A DNA stretch of 64,000 nt from Lewinellaceae bacterium (GCA_016716135.1 JADJWX010000013.1:124001-188000); one strand, 5' to 3'; shown: positions 9,036 through 19,396, counted from the stretch's first letter. Notes: generated by a model not told the origin, from the letters alone. Made by a program: numbers and translations.

Positions 9036-10586
9036 ATGGATGAATTGCGAGAATTAGTTTTTATTGTAACCAAGCAAAAACTCCGGGCAGCCTCGCTGCT
9101 CACCGTCAAGGCCCTCCAACCCGGCCCATTGTCGATGCGCCTGTACGATCTGGTCGCCGAGGGCAAGGTTGAAAACGACGAACAGGCCATGGCCGCCCTT
9201 TACGGTGGCAAGGCCAAAATGGTCTCGTACCAGCGGATCAAAAAATCGTTGCGCCTGTATTTGGTGCAAATGCTGCTGGTCATCGACCTGAACCTACCGA
9301 CCTACAACCCGCGGCAGAAGGCCTACTTCGATGCCTGCAAAAAATGGGGCGCCGTCAAAGTCCTGCTGGGCAAAAATGCCCACCGCTCCGTCCTGACGCT
9401 TTCCGCGGAATTACTCCGCACAGCTCTGCGCTACGATTTTATCGACCTCGCACTCGACATGGTGCGCGCGCTCCGGCTTTACTACGGCTCCATCGAAGGC
9501 AACCTGAAAAAATACGAGCGCTACGGCAAGCAGGTCAAAACCCTGGAAGAAATCCTCTATTTTGAAAACCTCGCCGAAGACTTGTACACGGACCTCGTCA
9601 TCCGCTTCGTGAACGACAAGTCGACCAAACGCGATGTGCCCGCCGTGGCCCGCAAGTATTTCGAAAAACTGGAAAAAGCCCTCAGCAAGTACGGCTCCTA
9701 CCGCCTGCACCTCACCGGCCGGCTCATCGAAATCATCATTTACACCAGCGTCAACGACTACAAAAAAACCATCGCTATTTGCGACAAGGCCATTCGCTTT
9801 TTCGATGCTAAAAACTACGTCGCCAATGTGCCGCTGCAAGCCTTTCTCTACCAGGAAATGGTCTGCTACGTCCAACTGCGCGATTATACCCGGGGCCGCA
9901 AAGCTGCCGATCGCGGCTTCAAACTCCTCGAAATGGGCTCTTTCAACTGGTTCAAATACCAGGAACTGCTGTTGCTGCTTTCCCTGCATTCCCGGGAATA
10001 TCAGGAAGCCTATACAATTTACAAAAAGACCGTCAAACACCGGCGGTTCAATGGCCTCCCCGACGGTATCAAGCAAATTTGGAAAATTTTTGAAGCCTAT
10101 TTGTACTACCTCATCCAGGTAGGCCGTATCGTGCCCGACGACCCGGAAACGGTCATCAGCCGCATCCGGATCATGCGTTTCCTCAACGACTTGCCGATCT
10201 TTGCCAAAGACCGGCGCGGCATGAATATTCCCATCCTTATTTTTCACATTCTTTTTTTGGTGCTCACCAAACGCCACGACGAGGTAATCGACCGCATGGA
10301 GGCGATCCAGAAGTACAGCACCCGTTACCTGAAAAAGGAAGACAATTACCGCAGCAACTGTTTCATAAAAATGCTGCTCACCCTTCCCGACCAGGGGTTC
10401 CATCAGACTGCCGTGATCCGCCATGCCGAAAAAAACGTGAAACGGCTCGCCGAGGTGACGCTGGACTTTGCCAACCAATCCCACGACATCGAGATCATCC
10501 CCTACGAAGATCTCTGGCAAATGGCGCTTGATTCGCTGGACAATACCATTTACAAGCCGCGCTTGCGAAAAGGAAAAGAGGCGTAA
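9036..10586 (+). CDS. helical-solenoid protein, paralog B of 4, unknown function
   Basis: A 516-residue paralog of A. The conserved landmarks are G-S-F-N-W-F-K-Y-Q-E-L (about residue 300), R-R-G-M-N-I-P-I-L, R-S-N-C-F-I-K-M-L and F-A-N-Q-S-H-D-I-E-I-I-P-Y-E-D-L-W near the C-terminus. The C-terminal tail is extended and basic (R-L-R-K-G-K-E-A). The protein is strongly helical, with no signal peptide and no recognisable enzyme or DNA-binding motif. A and B are the most similar pair in the C-terminal third, so they may be a tandem duplication with the tiny peptide ORF between them. It is followed by a palindromic repeat and a PSxNC-motif protein. Function unknown. Confidence 0.86.
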   Translation: MDELRELVFIVTKQKLRAASLLTVKALQPGPLSMRLYDLVAEGKVENDEQAMAALYGGKAKMVSYQRIKKSLRLYLVQMLLVIDLNLPTYNPRQKAYFDACKKWGAVKVLLGKNAHRSVLTLSAELLRTALRYDFIDLALDMVRALRLYYGSIEGNLKKYERYGKQVKTLEEILYFENLAEDLYTDLVIRFVNDKSTKRDVPAVARKYFEKLEKALSKYGSYRLHLTGRLIEIIIYTSVNDYKKTIAICDKAIRFFDAKNYVANVPLQAFLYQEMVCYVQLRDYTRGRKAADRGFKLLEMGSFNWFKYQELLLLLSLHSREYQEAYTIYKKTVKHRRFNGLPDGIKQIWKIFEAYLYYLIQVGRIVPDDPETVISRIRIMRFLNDLPIFAKDRRGMNIPILIFHILFLVLTKRHDEVIDRMEAIQKYSTRYLKKEDNYRSNCFIKMLLTLPDQGFHQTAVIRHAEKNVKRLAEVTLDFANQSHDIEIIPYEDLWQMALDSLDNTIYKPRLRKGKEA

Positions 10587-10641
10587 GGAAGCCGCGGTGG
10601 TGGAACCTTTTCAAATTGACTGATTTTCTGTAAGAAATCGG

Positions 10642-10776
10642 CACGTAGAGTATTTCCCGCAGAGTTGCGCCGGGTTTTCCGCAGAGTACACAGAGTTTTT
10701 CCTTTTGCGCAAATGCAAACTCAGCGCAACTCTGCGCAACGACCTCAGCGCAACGCTGCGGGAAATACTCTACGTG
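10642..10776. repeat. long palindromic intergenic repeat (21-bp perfect outer stem)
   Basis: The outer arms CACGTAGAGTATTTCCCGCAG (10642-10662) and its exact reverse complement (10756-10776) flank GC-rich inner copies of a CGCAGAGT/GCGCAACTCTGCG word. The whole element could fold into one long imperfect hairpin just after paralog B. The words CGTAGAG, TTTCCCGCAGAGT and GCGCAACTCTGCGGGAAAT recur in the element at 25562-25836, which follows paralog D. It may act as a terminator or be a mobile palindromic element. Confidence 0.8.
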
Positions 10777-11044
10777 TTGCCAAATCGGATATCCCGCACT
10801 CTTTCTTTTTACCGGAATTCCGGACCGTGCCGACCGCCGCAGCATATCCCGCAAACTTTTTTTTCATTTTTTTTAAAAAAAACAAGGCGCTTTTACTGCG
10901 CTTGAACAGGTAGGGTTGTTGAATTTTGTGGCTTAATTATATCATTGAAAAACAAATACTTAAGAAATTTAAAGGTAATTTTTTTTCCGTTTTTTTCAAT
11001 TTTTAATTTCAAAAAAATGGTATGACGAGGCATGTTGCTGCCGG

Positions 11045-11052
11045 TACTTTTG
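11045..11052 (+). promoter_or_regulatory. candidate -7 element for PSxNC protein 1
   Basis: TACTTTTG fits TAnnTTTG exactly, 41 bp before the start at 11093, giving a short A-rich leader. The -33 box is not clear. Confidence 0.4.
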
Positions 11053-11092
11053 TAACATCAAAACGAAACAACAACACTAACACGCAATCACG

Positions 11093-11512
11093 ATGCTAAT
11101 CAAAACTGAAAATATGAGGACGTTTCAAAACACGACGGCTGCTCAACGCCAAAACGTGTATTCCGGCCAGAAGGTCCGCGCCGATGTCGTACTGGGTTCG
11201 CCCAGTGCCAACTGCAGCGGAGTCGGAATATGCCGGGTGATGGCCCGCGGTGCAGGACCCGAAATCACCTGCCCGAAAGTACCCACCCTGGTGAGCATTA
11301 CCAAAGCAGGAAAGATCCGCTTTGAATTTGACAAACAATCCATGGAAGGTCGTTTTATGCGGCGGCATTTCCGGTGGGCCTTGTTCCAGGTTTTCGAATC
11401 CTATGTCGTGCCGCACAGCATTCTGGGGTCCGTCAAACTGGAAAACCGAACGATTAAACCGGGTATTTATTCCGTACTGGAAGTCGGCGACCGGCTTATC
11501 GTGGATTTTTAA
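11093..11512 (+). CDS. PSxNCxGxGIC-motif protein 1, unknown function
   Basis: A 139-residue cytoplasmic-looking protein, homologous to the one at 26166. Both carry G-[ST]-P-S-x-N-C-x-G-x-G-I-C followed 12-13 residues later by a third cysteine in [TP]-C-P; here these are C41, C47 and C60. The remainder is predicted beta-rich, ending in a G-x-Y-x-[VL]-x-E-x-x-x-x-L-x-[VL] strand pair. The three invariant cysteines suggest metal binding or redox, but no fourth ligand is fixed in both copies. An alternative start is the ATG at 11114. It sits between paralog B and the first T9SS adhesin, as the second copy sits between paralog D and the second adhesin. I do not recognise a named family. Confidence 0.82.
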   Translation: MLIKTENMRTFQNTTAAQRQNVYSGQKVRADVVLGSPSANCSGVGICRVMARGAGPEITCPKVPTLVSITKAGKIRFEFDKQSMEGRFMRRHFRWALFQVFESYVVPHSILGSVKLENRTIKPGIYSVLEVGDRLIVDF

Positions 11513-12426
11513 TCGCTGAAAATTTGCCCCGGAAACGCCGTTTTTCTAACAGTACAAATGCATACCCCGAATAACCGCTGTGATTTTAAAAAATGACCCG
11601 GCTATTGAAAATATAGCGTTTACGGGCCCCAAATAATCCCAATCGATTCCTCAAGCCAAGTCTGTCGGTATTTGCCGGTGGTGCAATTGCACCATGCCGG
11701 GCAGTATCCGGTATGGCCGGCCACGTACTGCGTGACCAGCCGCGCCGTAACGGACGGACGCATGGCAAGGATCAGTGCAACAGGCGCACGTCCGGCAAAG
11801 GCCGGGCAAAAGTGGCGCAGGTTTCATGATCGGCGCAAACCGGCCCGGCAAAAACGTTTGCCGGAAAAGGGCGCGCACAGGAACACCATCGGGGTACTGT
11901 CATTCCGGCTATTCCAAACCGGGGTCGGAATGGCAGTTGCCAGATGGGACTTCCCGGAAGCCACCGGCTTGCCGGATAACATTTGAGATCAGGGCCGAAG
12001 AAGGCCAAAAAATATCAACGTGTTTTCACCGAAAGAGGTGCAAACCAATTTACCCGAGTGTTCGCGATGAGGGGTGGGGCAGCAGAAGCCTGCGAAGCAT
12101 TTGCTTCCCCTAACCCCTCACGAGCGAGAGCCCGCGGAAATATCAGACCGACGCCAGGTGATCCGAAAGCTGCCAATTACTGTGCAGTATTTCCGGCATG
12201 CCGGTTTTGGCGCAACTGAATTAATACATCCATCCCCCCTGCGCGCACCGGGTACTCCGGTATCCGGTGCGCCATTCTAATCGATTTGTGTACAAGTGCT
12301 TGCCTCCGACCGTTTGGCAAGCGCAGCGTACTGATTTCAATGTTTTGAAATTCAGACAGTTAGACGCTGTTTTTATTCCGTAAACAACTACTAATCTTAA
12401 TCCATAACATCTAAATTTAATTTTTC
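11513..12426. other. 914-bp non-coding gap before adhesin 1
   Basis: GC-rich first two thirds with overlapping random ORFs on both strands, none with convincing start, composition or homologous neighbours. A hairpin-capable stretch (TGAGGGGT ... ACCCCTCA) lies at 12067-12120. The last 130 bp are AT-rich and should hold the adhesin promoter and leader; no exact consensus was picked out. Confidence 0.5.
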
Positions 12427-15400
12427 ATGCGAACTCTCAAATCATTTTCGTTGAAAGGAATGCGCCGCTTCGGCTGGTTTGCGCTGCCCTTGTGTCTGCT
12501 GGTTTTTGTGCAGGCTTTTTCCGGGCCAATTCCGGACGTTTTCAAACCAACAATCACTGAAACGGCTGCGGCCACGCCACTGGCAGTGACCGTCAATGCC
12601 GGTTCCAACAGCCCGCTGTGCGCCGGCAACACCTTGTTTTTAACGACCCTGATCACCAGTGGTACGGCGCCGTATACGTTTAGCTGGTCCGGCCCGGATG
12701 GTTTTAATTCGACAAGCCAGAACCCCAACCGGCCGGGCATTACCCAGGCGCAGGCGGGCAGTTACAGCGTCACAGTGACCGACGGCACCGGCATGACCGG
12801 TTCGGCCAGCGTAACGGTGGTAGTGCATACACCGGCTACCGCAAACGCCGGCGCAGATAAAATACTGTGTAAAAACGCCACCTATCAGCTCAACGGCGCC
12901 ATCGGCGGCTCGGCAACCAGCAGTACCTGGTCGGCTTCGGTGGGCGGCGGCAATTTTACGCCCAACCCCTTTGTGCTAAACCCGACATACCATCCGCCAT
13001 TGAATTTTGTTGGAAACATCACCCTGACGCTTACCACCGACAATCCGCCCGGTACCTGCAACGCCGTGAGCGATCAACTGGTGCTGACTTACGGCGACCC
13101 GGATGCCATGGTGTGCAACAATTTGGTGGAAATATCCATGGACGACGATTGTTCCGTGACCGTGACACCCGACATGGCGCTGGAAGGCGACGTGCTGGAC
13201 TCCCTCTTTACCGTAAGCATCTTTACGCTCCAAGGCGTAAATATTGGCAATACCATTACTTCGCAATACATCGGCATCCCCCTGAAAATTCGCGTGACCA
13301 ACATTTGTTCCGGCAACTTCTGCATGACCGATGCTATCGCCTACGATGTGTTGCCACCGGTTTTTCTGACCTGTTCGGACATCACGGTGCCCTGCGTGGT
13401 CAACGACTATTCGCCGCAATATTTGCAAGACAGCCTGGGTATTGCCGAGGCATACCCCACAGTGACCGACAACTGTTCGCCGGTGACACTCAGCAAAAAC
13501 GACACCTGGGTGGACGTACCCTGCGGCGGCACCTTCAACGGCAATGACAACCTGAGCGGTTATGTCAAACGCGTGTGGACGGCCACCGACGCCAGCACCA
13601 ATAAATCCACCTGCACCCAGTATATCTATTTTGAACGTGTCAGCATTTACAATCTGCAGCTGCCCGGCGATGTGACGGTGGCCTGCAATATGAGCATGAC
13701 CGACCCGGCTGTGACGGGTGCGCCCAGCTATGAATTTAACGGACAAACCTTTTACCTGAGCGGAACCAACTCCTTCTGCGAAATAAATGCCACCCCTACC
13801 GACCAACTTGCTCCGTTTTGTGACGGCACCTACTCGATCATCCGTACCTGGACGATCTTCAACCTCTGCGGCACCTCTTCCACCAATCCGCCCAACCCGC
13901 TGACGCATATCCAGGTGATCAACGTGGTGGACAATCAGGGGCCGGCTTTCACCTGCCCTGCCAACCTCACGGTGAGTACCGATCCGCTGGCCTGCTGTGC
14001 CACGGTTGATCTGCCCGACGTGGTTATGGAAGACGCCTGCGGGCGGGTGCAGGATGCCACCGCGCTGATCCTGGTGATTGATCCGTTTACCGGCGATACC
14101 GTCGATCAGTTGAACCTGGATGCGATTTTGACCACATTCCCCGGCAACCCGCCGAACAACAACGACACCCTGGCCGTATTTGGCCTGACGCCCTGCCTGC
14201 CCATCGGCGAGCACATTGTGTTCTATTTTGCGGAAGATGCCTGCGGGGCTTCCTCCTCCTGTTCCTTTAAAATAAAAGTGGAAGACCAGGTGCCTCCGGT
14301 GGCTGCCTGCGACGAAATTACCCAGGTTTCCCTGGGCATCGACGGGATGGTGTTTGTAAATGCCAGCACTTTCGACGACGGCTCGTACGACAACTGCGGC
14401 CCGGTGAACTTCAAGGTGCGCCGGCTCGAATTCTCCACTTGCCAACCCGATACGTTCTTTTACGACCAGGTGAAATTTTGCTGCGAAGACGTAGGCGATA
14501 CCGTGATCGTGATCCTGCGGGTATATGACGTGCCCATGCCTTTGGGACCGGTTGCCCTCGACTTTGAGGAAGCGAATTCCAACGAATGCCAGGTGGAAGT
14601 GTACATCGACGATAAACTGAAACCGGTTTGTATCTCGCCGGGCAACGTGACGGTGAGCTGCGAAAATTTTGACCCCAGCCTCTGGGCCTACGGCACACCC
14701 ACTGCCGCCGACAACTGTTGCGTCGATACACTCACGGTATCGGATAATTACAGCCAATTCGACACGGTTTGCAGCAAGGGTACCATCATCCGGACATTCC
14801 GGGTGTTCGACTGCCACGGCCTGTCCAATCAATGTACCCAGCGCATTACCGTGGAGTACGAACAGGATTACTACGTGCGCTTTCCCGACGATGTGATCGT
14901 GACCTCCTGCAACGGCTCCGGCACCTACGGCGAACCCACGTTTTACGGGGAAGATTGCGAGTTGCTCGGCGCGTCGTATGAAGACCAGGTGTTTACCGTA
15001 GTTCCGGATGCCTGTTTCAAAATAGAACGCACCTGGACGATCATAAACTGGTGCACCTACGATCCCAACCAGGGCTGCACGTTTGTGCCCAACCCGAACC
15101 CGAATGCAACGGCCAATCACCCGTCCAACCTGACAGGCCCGATCGTATCGCCTTTCGGCACACCGGCACCCTGGGCGCCGACCGTCACGAAAGTTAACCC
15201 AACTGATGCGGCCATCAACTACAGCCAGTTCTGGACGGCCAACGCCAATTGTTATAAATACAAGCAGATCATCAAGATCGTTGATTCGGAAAAACCAACG
15301 ATCGATTGCCCGGCCAGTCCGGTGGAAGTTTGCGACTTGACCGACAACAATGCACAGCTTTGGAACGAAACCTACTGGTACGACAGCAAACTGCAACAAC

Positions 15401-17418
15401 ACGACCTGTGCGAAGCGCCCACCGATTTGTGCATTTCGGCTTCGGATGCATGCTCGGGATCGAATGTGACCATCCGCTACCTGTTGTTCCTCGACCTGGA
15501 CAACAACGGCACCATGGAAACGGTGATCAACAGCCAGAATCCGCCCGCCCCCAACACGGTGTTTTTTAACAATGCCAACAGCCCGAACTACAGTGGCGGC
15601 ACAGCCCGCGCCTTTGATGAGCGCCCGGTGCCCTTGGACCAGAAATACCGCTTTGCCATCCAGACCAATGTGACCGGCAACCAAAAAACAGCCTGTGTAC
15701 GCTGGAACACGACGCAAAATCCGGACAACTACGAGCTGCCGCAGTTGCCTTATGGCAAACACAAGATCAAATGGCTGGTACAGGACGGTTGCGGCAATGA
15801 ACAAACCTGCGAATATTTCTTTGAAGTGAAAGACTGCAAAGCCCCAACGGTGGTATGCCTCAACGGCCTTTCAACCGCACTGATGCAAACGGCAGTCGTA
15901 ACCCTGGACCTCCAGTATTTCCTCCAGGATGCCTACGACAACTGCACCCCCGATCCGTTGCTGGTATACGGCATCCGCAAAAGCGGCACCGGCACCGGGT
16001 TTCCGCTCAACCCCGACGGCACACCGCAAACGACGGTCAGCTTCGATTGCACGGAATTGAGTTTCCAACTGGTGGAAGTGTGGGCCATGGACATGCACGG
16101 CAACGCCGGCTTCTGTGAAACCTACGTTCACGTTCAAGACAATATCGGTGTATGCACCAGTACCAACGCCACGGTGGCCGGCTGGTTGGAAACCGATGGT
16201 GGCAACGGCCTGGAAGAAGCGCATGTGGAAGTGACCTGTACCGCGCCAACCGGCCAGCCTCCGGTCGATCTGTTCGACATGACCGACGAAGACGGGCACT
16301 ACCAGTTCAACAATGCCATCCCGATCCAGTGCAACTACACCGTGACGCCCATCAAGGACAACGACCCGCTCAACGGCGTCAGTACCTTCGACCTGGTGTT
16401 GATCAACAAGCACATCCTTGGCATCCAACAACTGGATTCGCCCCTCAAGATAATCGCCGCCGATGCCAACAACAGCCGGAGCATCTCGACCTTCGACCTC
16501 GTTGAAATCCGGAAACTGATCCTCGGGATTTACACCGAACTGCCGAACAATACCAGCTGGCGTTTTGTCGACAAGTCATACACCTTCCCCGACCCGACCG
16601 ATCCGTTCAAGGAAGCGTTCCCGGAAACCAAGTCGGTGTGGAACATCCTGGGGCATCAAATGGAGGACGACTTTTTGGCTATCAAAATCGGCGACGTGAA
16701 CAACAACGCCGTGCCCAACAGCCTGATGGCCGTTGAAGACCGCAGCGCCGGAACCCTGCTCTTCGATGTGGACGACCGCTACGTGAAACCGGGTGAGTAT
16801 TTCACCGTAGACTTTAAGGCCGACGCACAAACTACGGCATACCAGTTTACCCTGAACTTTCCGGACCTGGAAGTGGACGCCATTTACCCGGGCCCCGGCT
16901 TGGCCGACGAAAACTTCGCGGTGTTTGCCGAGCAGCATGCGCTGACCACTTCGGTAGGGCTGCCCGAACAAGCGCCTCCGGCCACCTTCCAGGTGCGTTT
17001 CCGGGCCAGAAAAGCCGGCCGGTTGAGTTCGATGCTTTCGGTTTCCAGCCGCATTACCAAGGCAGAAGCCTATCAGAGCCAGGACGGCCGGGTGGCCACA
17101 ACGCTCGACATCGCCCTGCGCTTCAACAGTGCCGGCGTGCAAACGATCAGCGGCGTTGGTTTCGAACTGTATCAGAACAGCCCCAACCCCTGGGTGAACA
17201 AAACGCAGATCGGATTCCATTTGCCGCAGGCTGCCGATGCCACACTGACTATCTATGACGATTTGGGCCGCGCGCTCTTCACCGAGTCGGCCAACTATAC
17301 CAAAGGCTACAACACCATTTTCATCGAACACGCTTTACTTGATGCACCGGGCGTGCTGTACTATACGCTGGAAACAGCGTTTGGCAAGGCTACCCGGAAA
17401 ATGGTTCAGTCGCAATAA
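12427..17418 (+). CDS. T9SS-secreted multidomain adhesin 1 (1,663 aa)
   Basis: A 1,663-residue secreted protein. The signal peptide is at residues 1-33 (hydrophobic L-P-L-C-L-L-V-F-V-Q-A-F). It is followed by Ig/PKD-like domains (about 50-220) and then the large cysteine-rich module shared with the two giant adhesins (from V-C-N-N-L-V-E-I near residue 228). That module includes HYR-type D-x-x-x-P-x-x-x-C-P repeats, the D-D-G-S-Y-D-N-C and E-R-T-W-T-I-I-N-W-C blocks, a carboxypeptidase-regulatory-like fold, a dockerin-like pair (G-V-S-T-F-D-L-V-L-I-N-K-H-I-L-G; R-S-I-S-T-F-D-L-V-E-I) at about 1315-1370, a cohesin-like domain, and a C-terminal type A sorting domain beginning Y-Q-N-S-P-N-P-W. 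The T9SS route is inferred from that domain. Likely surface-attached or released; adhesion role inferred. Confidence 0.9.
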   Translation: MRTLKSFSLKGMRRFGWFALPLCLLVFVQAFSGPIPDVFKPTITETAAATPLAVTVNAGSNSPLCAGNTLFLTTLITSGTAPYTFSWSGPDGFNSTSQNPNRPGITQAQAGSYSVTVTDGTGMTGSASVTVVVHTPATANAGADKILCKNATYQLNGAIGGSATSSTWSASVGGGNFTPNPFVLNPTYHPPLNFVGNITLTLTTDNPPGTCNAVSDQLVLTYGDPDAMVCNNLVEISMDDDCSVTVTPDMALEGDVLDSLFTVSIFTLQGVNIGNTITSQYIGIPLKIRVTNICSGNFCMTDAIAYDVLPPVFLTCSDITVPCVVNDYSPQYLQDSLGIAEAYPTVTDNCSPVTLSKNDTWVDVPCGGTFNGNDNLSGYVKRVWTATDASTNKSTCTQYIYFERVSIYNLQLPGDVTVACNMSMTDPAVTGAPSYEFNGQTFYLSGTNSFCEINATPTDQLAPFCDGTYSIIRTWTIFNLCGTSSTNPPNPLTHIQVINVVDNQGPAFTCPANLTVSTDPLACCATVDLPDVVMEDACGRVQDATALILVIDPFTGDTVDQLNLDAILTTFPGNPPNNNDTLAVFGLTPCLPIGEHIVFYFAEDACGASSSCSFKIKVEDQVPPVAACDEITQVSLGIDGMVFVNASTFDDGSYDNCGPVNFKVRRLEFSTCQPDTFFYDQVKFCCEDVGDTVIVILRVYDVPMPLGPVALDFEEANSNECQVEVYIDDKLKPVCISPGNVTVSCENFDPSLWAYGTPTAADNCCVDTLTVSDNYSQFDTVCSKGTIIRTFRVFDCHGLSNQCTQRITVEYEQDYYVRFPDDVIVTSCNGSGTYGEPTFYGEDCELLGASYEDQVFTVVPDACFKIERTWTIINWCTYDPNQGCTFVPNPNPNATANHPSNLTGPIVSPFGTPAPWAPTVTKVNPTDAAINYSQFWTANANCYKYKQIIKIVDSEKPTIDCPASPVEVCDLTDNNAQLWNETYWYDSKLQQHDLCEAPTDLCISASDACSGSNVTIRYLLFLDLDNNGTMETVINSQNPPAPNTVFFNNANSPNYSGGTARAFDERPVPLDQKYRFAIQTNVTGNQKTACVRWNTTQNPDNYELPQLPYGKHKIKWLVQDGCGNEQTCEYFFEVKDCKAPTVVCLNGLSTALMQTAVVTLDLQYFLQDAYDNCTPDPLLVYGIRKSGTGTGFPLNPDGTPQTTVSFDCTELSFQLVEVWAMDMHGNAGFCETYVHVQDNIGVCTSTNATVAGWLETDGGNGLEEAHVEVTCTAPTGQPPVDLFDMTDEDGHYQFNNAIPIQCNYTVTPIKDNDPLNGVSTFDLVLINKHILGIQQLDSPLKIIAADANNSRSISTFDLVEIRKLILGIYTELPNNTSWRFVDKSYTFPDPTDPFKEAFPETKSVWNILGHQMEDDFLAIKIGDVNNNAVPNSLMAVEDRSAGTLLFDVDDRYVKPGEYFTVDFKADAQTTAYQFTLNFPDLEVDAIYPGPGLADENFAVFAEQHALTTSVGLPEQAPPATFQVRFRARKAGRLSSMLSVSSRITKAEAYQSQDGRVATTLDIALRFNSAGVQTISGVGFELYQNSPNPWVNKTQIGFHLPQAADATLTIYDDLGRALFTESANYTKGYNTIFIEHALLDAPGVLYYTLETAFGKATRKMVQSQ

Positions 17419-17422
17419 TAAT

Positions 17423-17475
17423 CTCTTGAACGCGGGATGGAGCGGTCCGTACGGGCCGCCCCGTCCCTTCAAGAG
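17423..17475 (+). terminator. long hairpin after adhesin 1
   Basis: CTCTTGAA and TTCAAGAG arms enclose a second GC-rich stem with a CCGTACGG centre, immediately after the adhesin 1 stop. There is no U-tract directly after it, so it may stabilise the mRNA 3' end or assist the terminator at 17550. Confidence 0.6.
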
Positions 17476-17549
17476 ACCAAAACAGAGAGTTTCGCAATAA
17501 AATATAGATCGCCTGAAAGATTTTTTTAGTAAAATCAGTCTTTGAGGTG

Positions 17550-17580
17550 GCCCCTCCCAAACGCGGGAGGGGCTTTTTTT
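17550..17580 (+). terminator. rho-independent terminator of adhesin 1
   Basis: Perfect 9-bp stem GCCCCTCCC/GGGAGGGGC with a 6-base loop, followed by seven T residues, 130 bp downstream of the adhesin 1 stop. Confidence 0.9.
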
Positions 17581-17887
17581 GTGTTTTGTCGTAAGGTGGA
17601 TAAATAATTTCAGGATTAATATTTTTCTTTGTCGTCATATTTAATCCTTTTTTGGGGCTTTCCCGTTTTCGCCTTTTTGACTGAGTCGCAATTCATGCCG
17701 GTGCTTGTGCGCCGACCCTCGGAGTACCTTCCTGTCTTTGCCGGATTGCGCATTTACTTAAAAAAATCTGAATTGCTAAACCCGATTGGTAAACGGACTT
17801 GTTCGTTCACCGCTGCGGATCATTTATTACCGGCTGCTGCGCAAACAACCGGGGAAACAGTTTTAATTGCCTGATAATCTTTTTGCT

Positions 17888-19396
17888 ATGCAAGACATCA
17901 AAGAACTGATCTTATTATTCCGGCAACATAATATTCACCCATTGCGGCATCTGGTCGGGTCGGCAGATTCAAAATTACTGGCGCTGTACGAAGGTATAGC
18001 CGGTGGAAAATTCAATACCGATGCGGAGGCCGCTGCGGCTATTTATCCCGATAAAAACGGCAATTCGGGCTATCGAAAATTAAAATCCGACCTCCGGGAA
18101 CGCTTGCTGGGCGCAGTGTTCGACATAAATACCAACCTGGATCAATATTCGGATTATCAGAAAGCGTACTACGACTGCCACAAACAATGGGTAATGGTGC
18201 GTTTCCTCACAGGGCAGAATGCCAATACCGTGGCGTTGAGCCTGGCCGTTAAATTGCTCCGGCAATCGGAAAAGTTCGATTTTACCCTGTTGTGCATGGA
18301 TATTACGTCGTACCTCCGGATACAATACGGCCTGCGGGAGAGCAACGACAAACGCTTCCAGGAGGCAAACCGCCAATTTGAGTACTACCGCAACGTGTAC
18401 ACTGCCGAAAACCTGGCAGAAGAACTCTACACTTCGCTTTTGGTTCGTACGGTAAACAACCGCTCGGCCCAGGAGGAGGTATCCGAACAGGCCGCAGCCG
18501 CATTTGCCCAAATCGAACCCGCGCTGGAGCAATTTCACACCTACAAACTGCACATGTACGGCTACATGATCGGCCTGATGTGCTACACGACAAAGAATGA
18601 CCACGAAGGGGCGCTTTTGTATTGCGACCGGGCCATTGAATTTTTCAAAAACCGGCCCTACGAGGCGCGGGTACCGCTACAGATTTTTTACTACCAGCAC
18701 CTGATTTGCAATATCCAGCTGCGCCGCTTTGAAGCAGGCAAGGAGTCGGCCCGGCAATGCATCAACCTGATGCAACCCGGCACCTTCAATTGGTTTAAAT
18801 ACAAGGAGTTGTACCTGCACCTGTTGTTGCACACCCACCAATATGATGAAGCGCCGGCAGTACTGGAAAGTGCCTTGGAGCATGTGCGCTTCGAATTTTT
18901 GCCTGACAATGCCAAGGAAATCTGGCGTATCTACGAATCGTACGTCTACTACCTGGCCCTGACAGGCCGCATGGAGCAACCCAATGCCGCCTTCAAACTG
19001 GCAAAATTTATCAACGACACCCCGATTTTTTCAAAGGACAAAGGCGGCATGAATATCGCCATCATCGTGATCAAGTTGCTGATCCTGATTCAAACCAAGC
19101 GGTACAGCAAATTGCTCGACGAGGTGGAAGCCACCGAGCAATATTGTTACCGCCATTTGCGTGGCGAGCACACCCGGCGCAGTTATTATTTTATAAAAAT
19201 GCTGCTGCAAATTCCGCTCGGCCAGTTTGACCCGTCAGTGATCGAACCCAAAGCAGCGCGCTATTTGGAAAAACTGAAATCTACCCCCTTGCAGGTTGCC
19301 AACCAAACCACTGAAATCGAGATCATCCCGTACGAAGACCTCTGGGAGTTTGCCCTGCAATCGCTCGAAAAAGAGGTGGCTATGCGGAGTGCCTGA
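17888..19396 (+). CDS. helical-solenoid protein, paralog C of 4, unknown function
   Basis: A 502-residue paralog of A, B and D. The start is set at the ATG at 17888 (M-Q-D-I-K-E-L-I-L-L), matching paralog D, rather than the non-ATG codon at 17867. It carries G-T-F-N-W-F-K-Y-K-E-L (about residue 298), G-G-M-N-I-A-I, R-S-Y-Y-F-I-K-M-L and V-A-N-Q-T-T-E-I-E-I-I-P-Y-E-D-L-W. The protein is helical throughout, with no signal peptide. Its 3' end overlaps the 3' end of the convergent HTCS gene by 17 bp, so no separate terminator fits between them. No tiny peptide ORF was found beside this copy. Function unknown. Confidence 0.86.
   Translation: MQDIKELILLFRQHNIHPLRHLVGSADSKLLALYEGIAGGKFNTDAEAAAAIYPDKNGNSGYRKLKSDLRERLLGAVFDINTNLDQYSDYQKAYYDCHKQWVMVRFLTGQNANTVALSLAVKLLRQSEKFDFTLLCMDITSYLRIQYGLRESNDKRFQEANRQFEYYRNVYTAENLAEELYTSLLVRTVNNRSAQEEVSEQAAAAFAQIEPALEQFHTYKLHMYGYMIGLMCYTTKNDHEGALLYCDRAIEFFKNRPYEARVPLQIFYYQHLICNIQLRRFEAGKESARQCINLMQPGTFNWFKYKELYLHLLLHTHQYDEAPAVLESALEHVRFEFLPDNAKEIWRIYESYVYYLALTGRMEQPNAAFKLAKFINDTPIFSKDKGGMNIAIIVIKLLILIQTKRYSKLLDEVEATEQYCYRHLRGEHTRRSYYFIKMLLQIPLGQFDPSVIEPKAARYLEKLKSTPLQVANQTTEIEIIPYEDLWEFALQSLEKEVAMRSA

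Noticed and set aside
9411..10520. 369-codon minus-strand frame
   Set aside because: Antisense to solenoid paralog B, with no recognisable features.
11651..12280. Several overlapping 60-112 codon ORFs on both strands
   Set aside because: They contradict one another, lack starts and leaders, and show no coding pattern.
12976..15804. 942-codon open frame on the minus strand
   Set aside because: Antisense to adhesin 1; same His/Arg/Val-rich artefact composition.
17629..17874. 81-codon ORF just upstream of paralog C
   Set aside because: Composition and start are unconvincing, with no C-terminal peptide motif; judged spacer, with some doubt because a small ORF also precedes paralog D.
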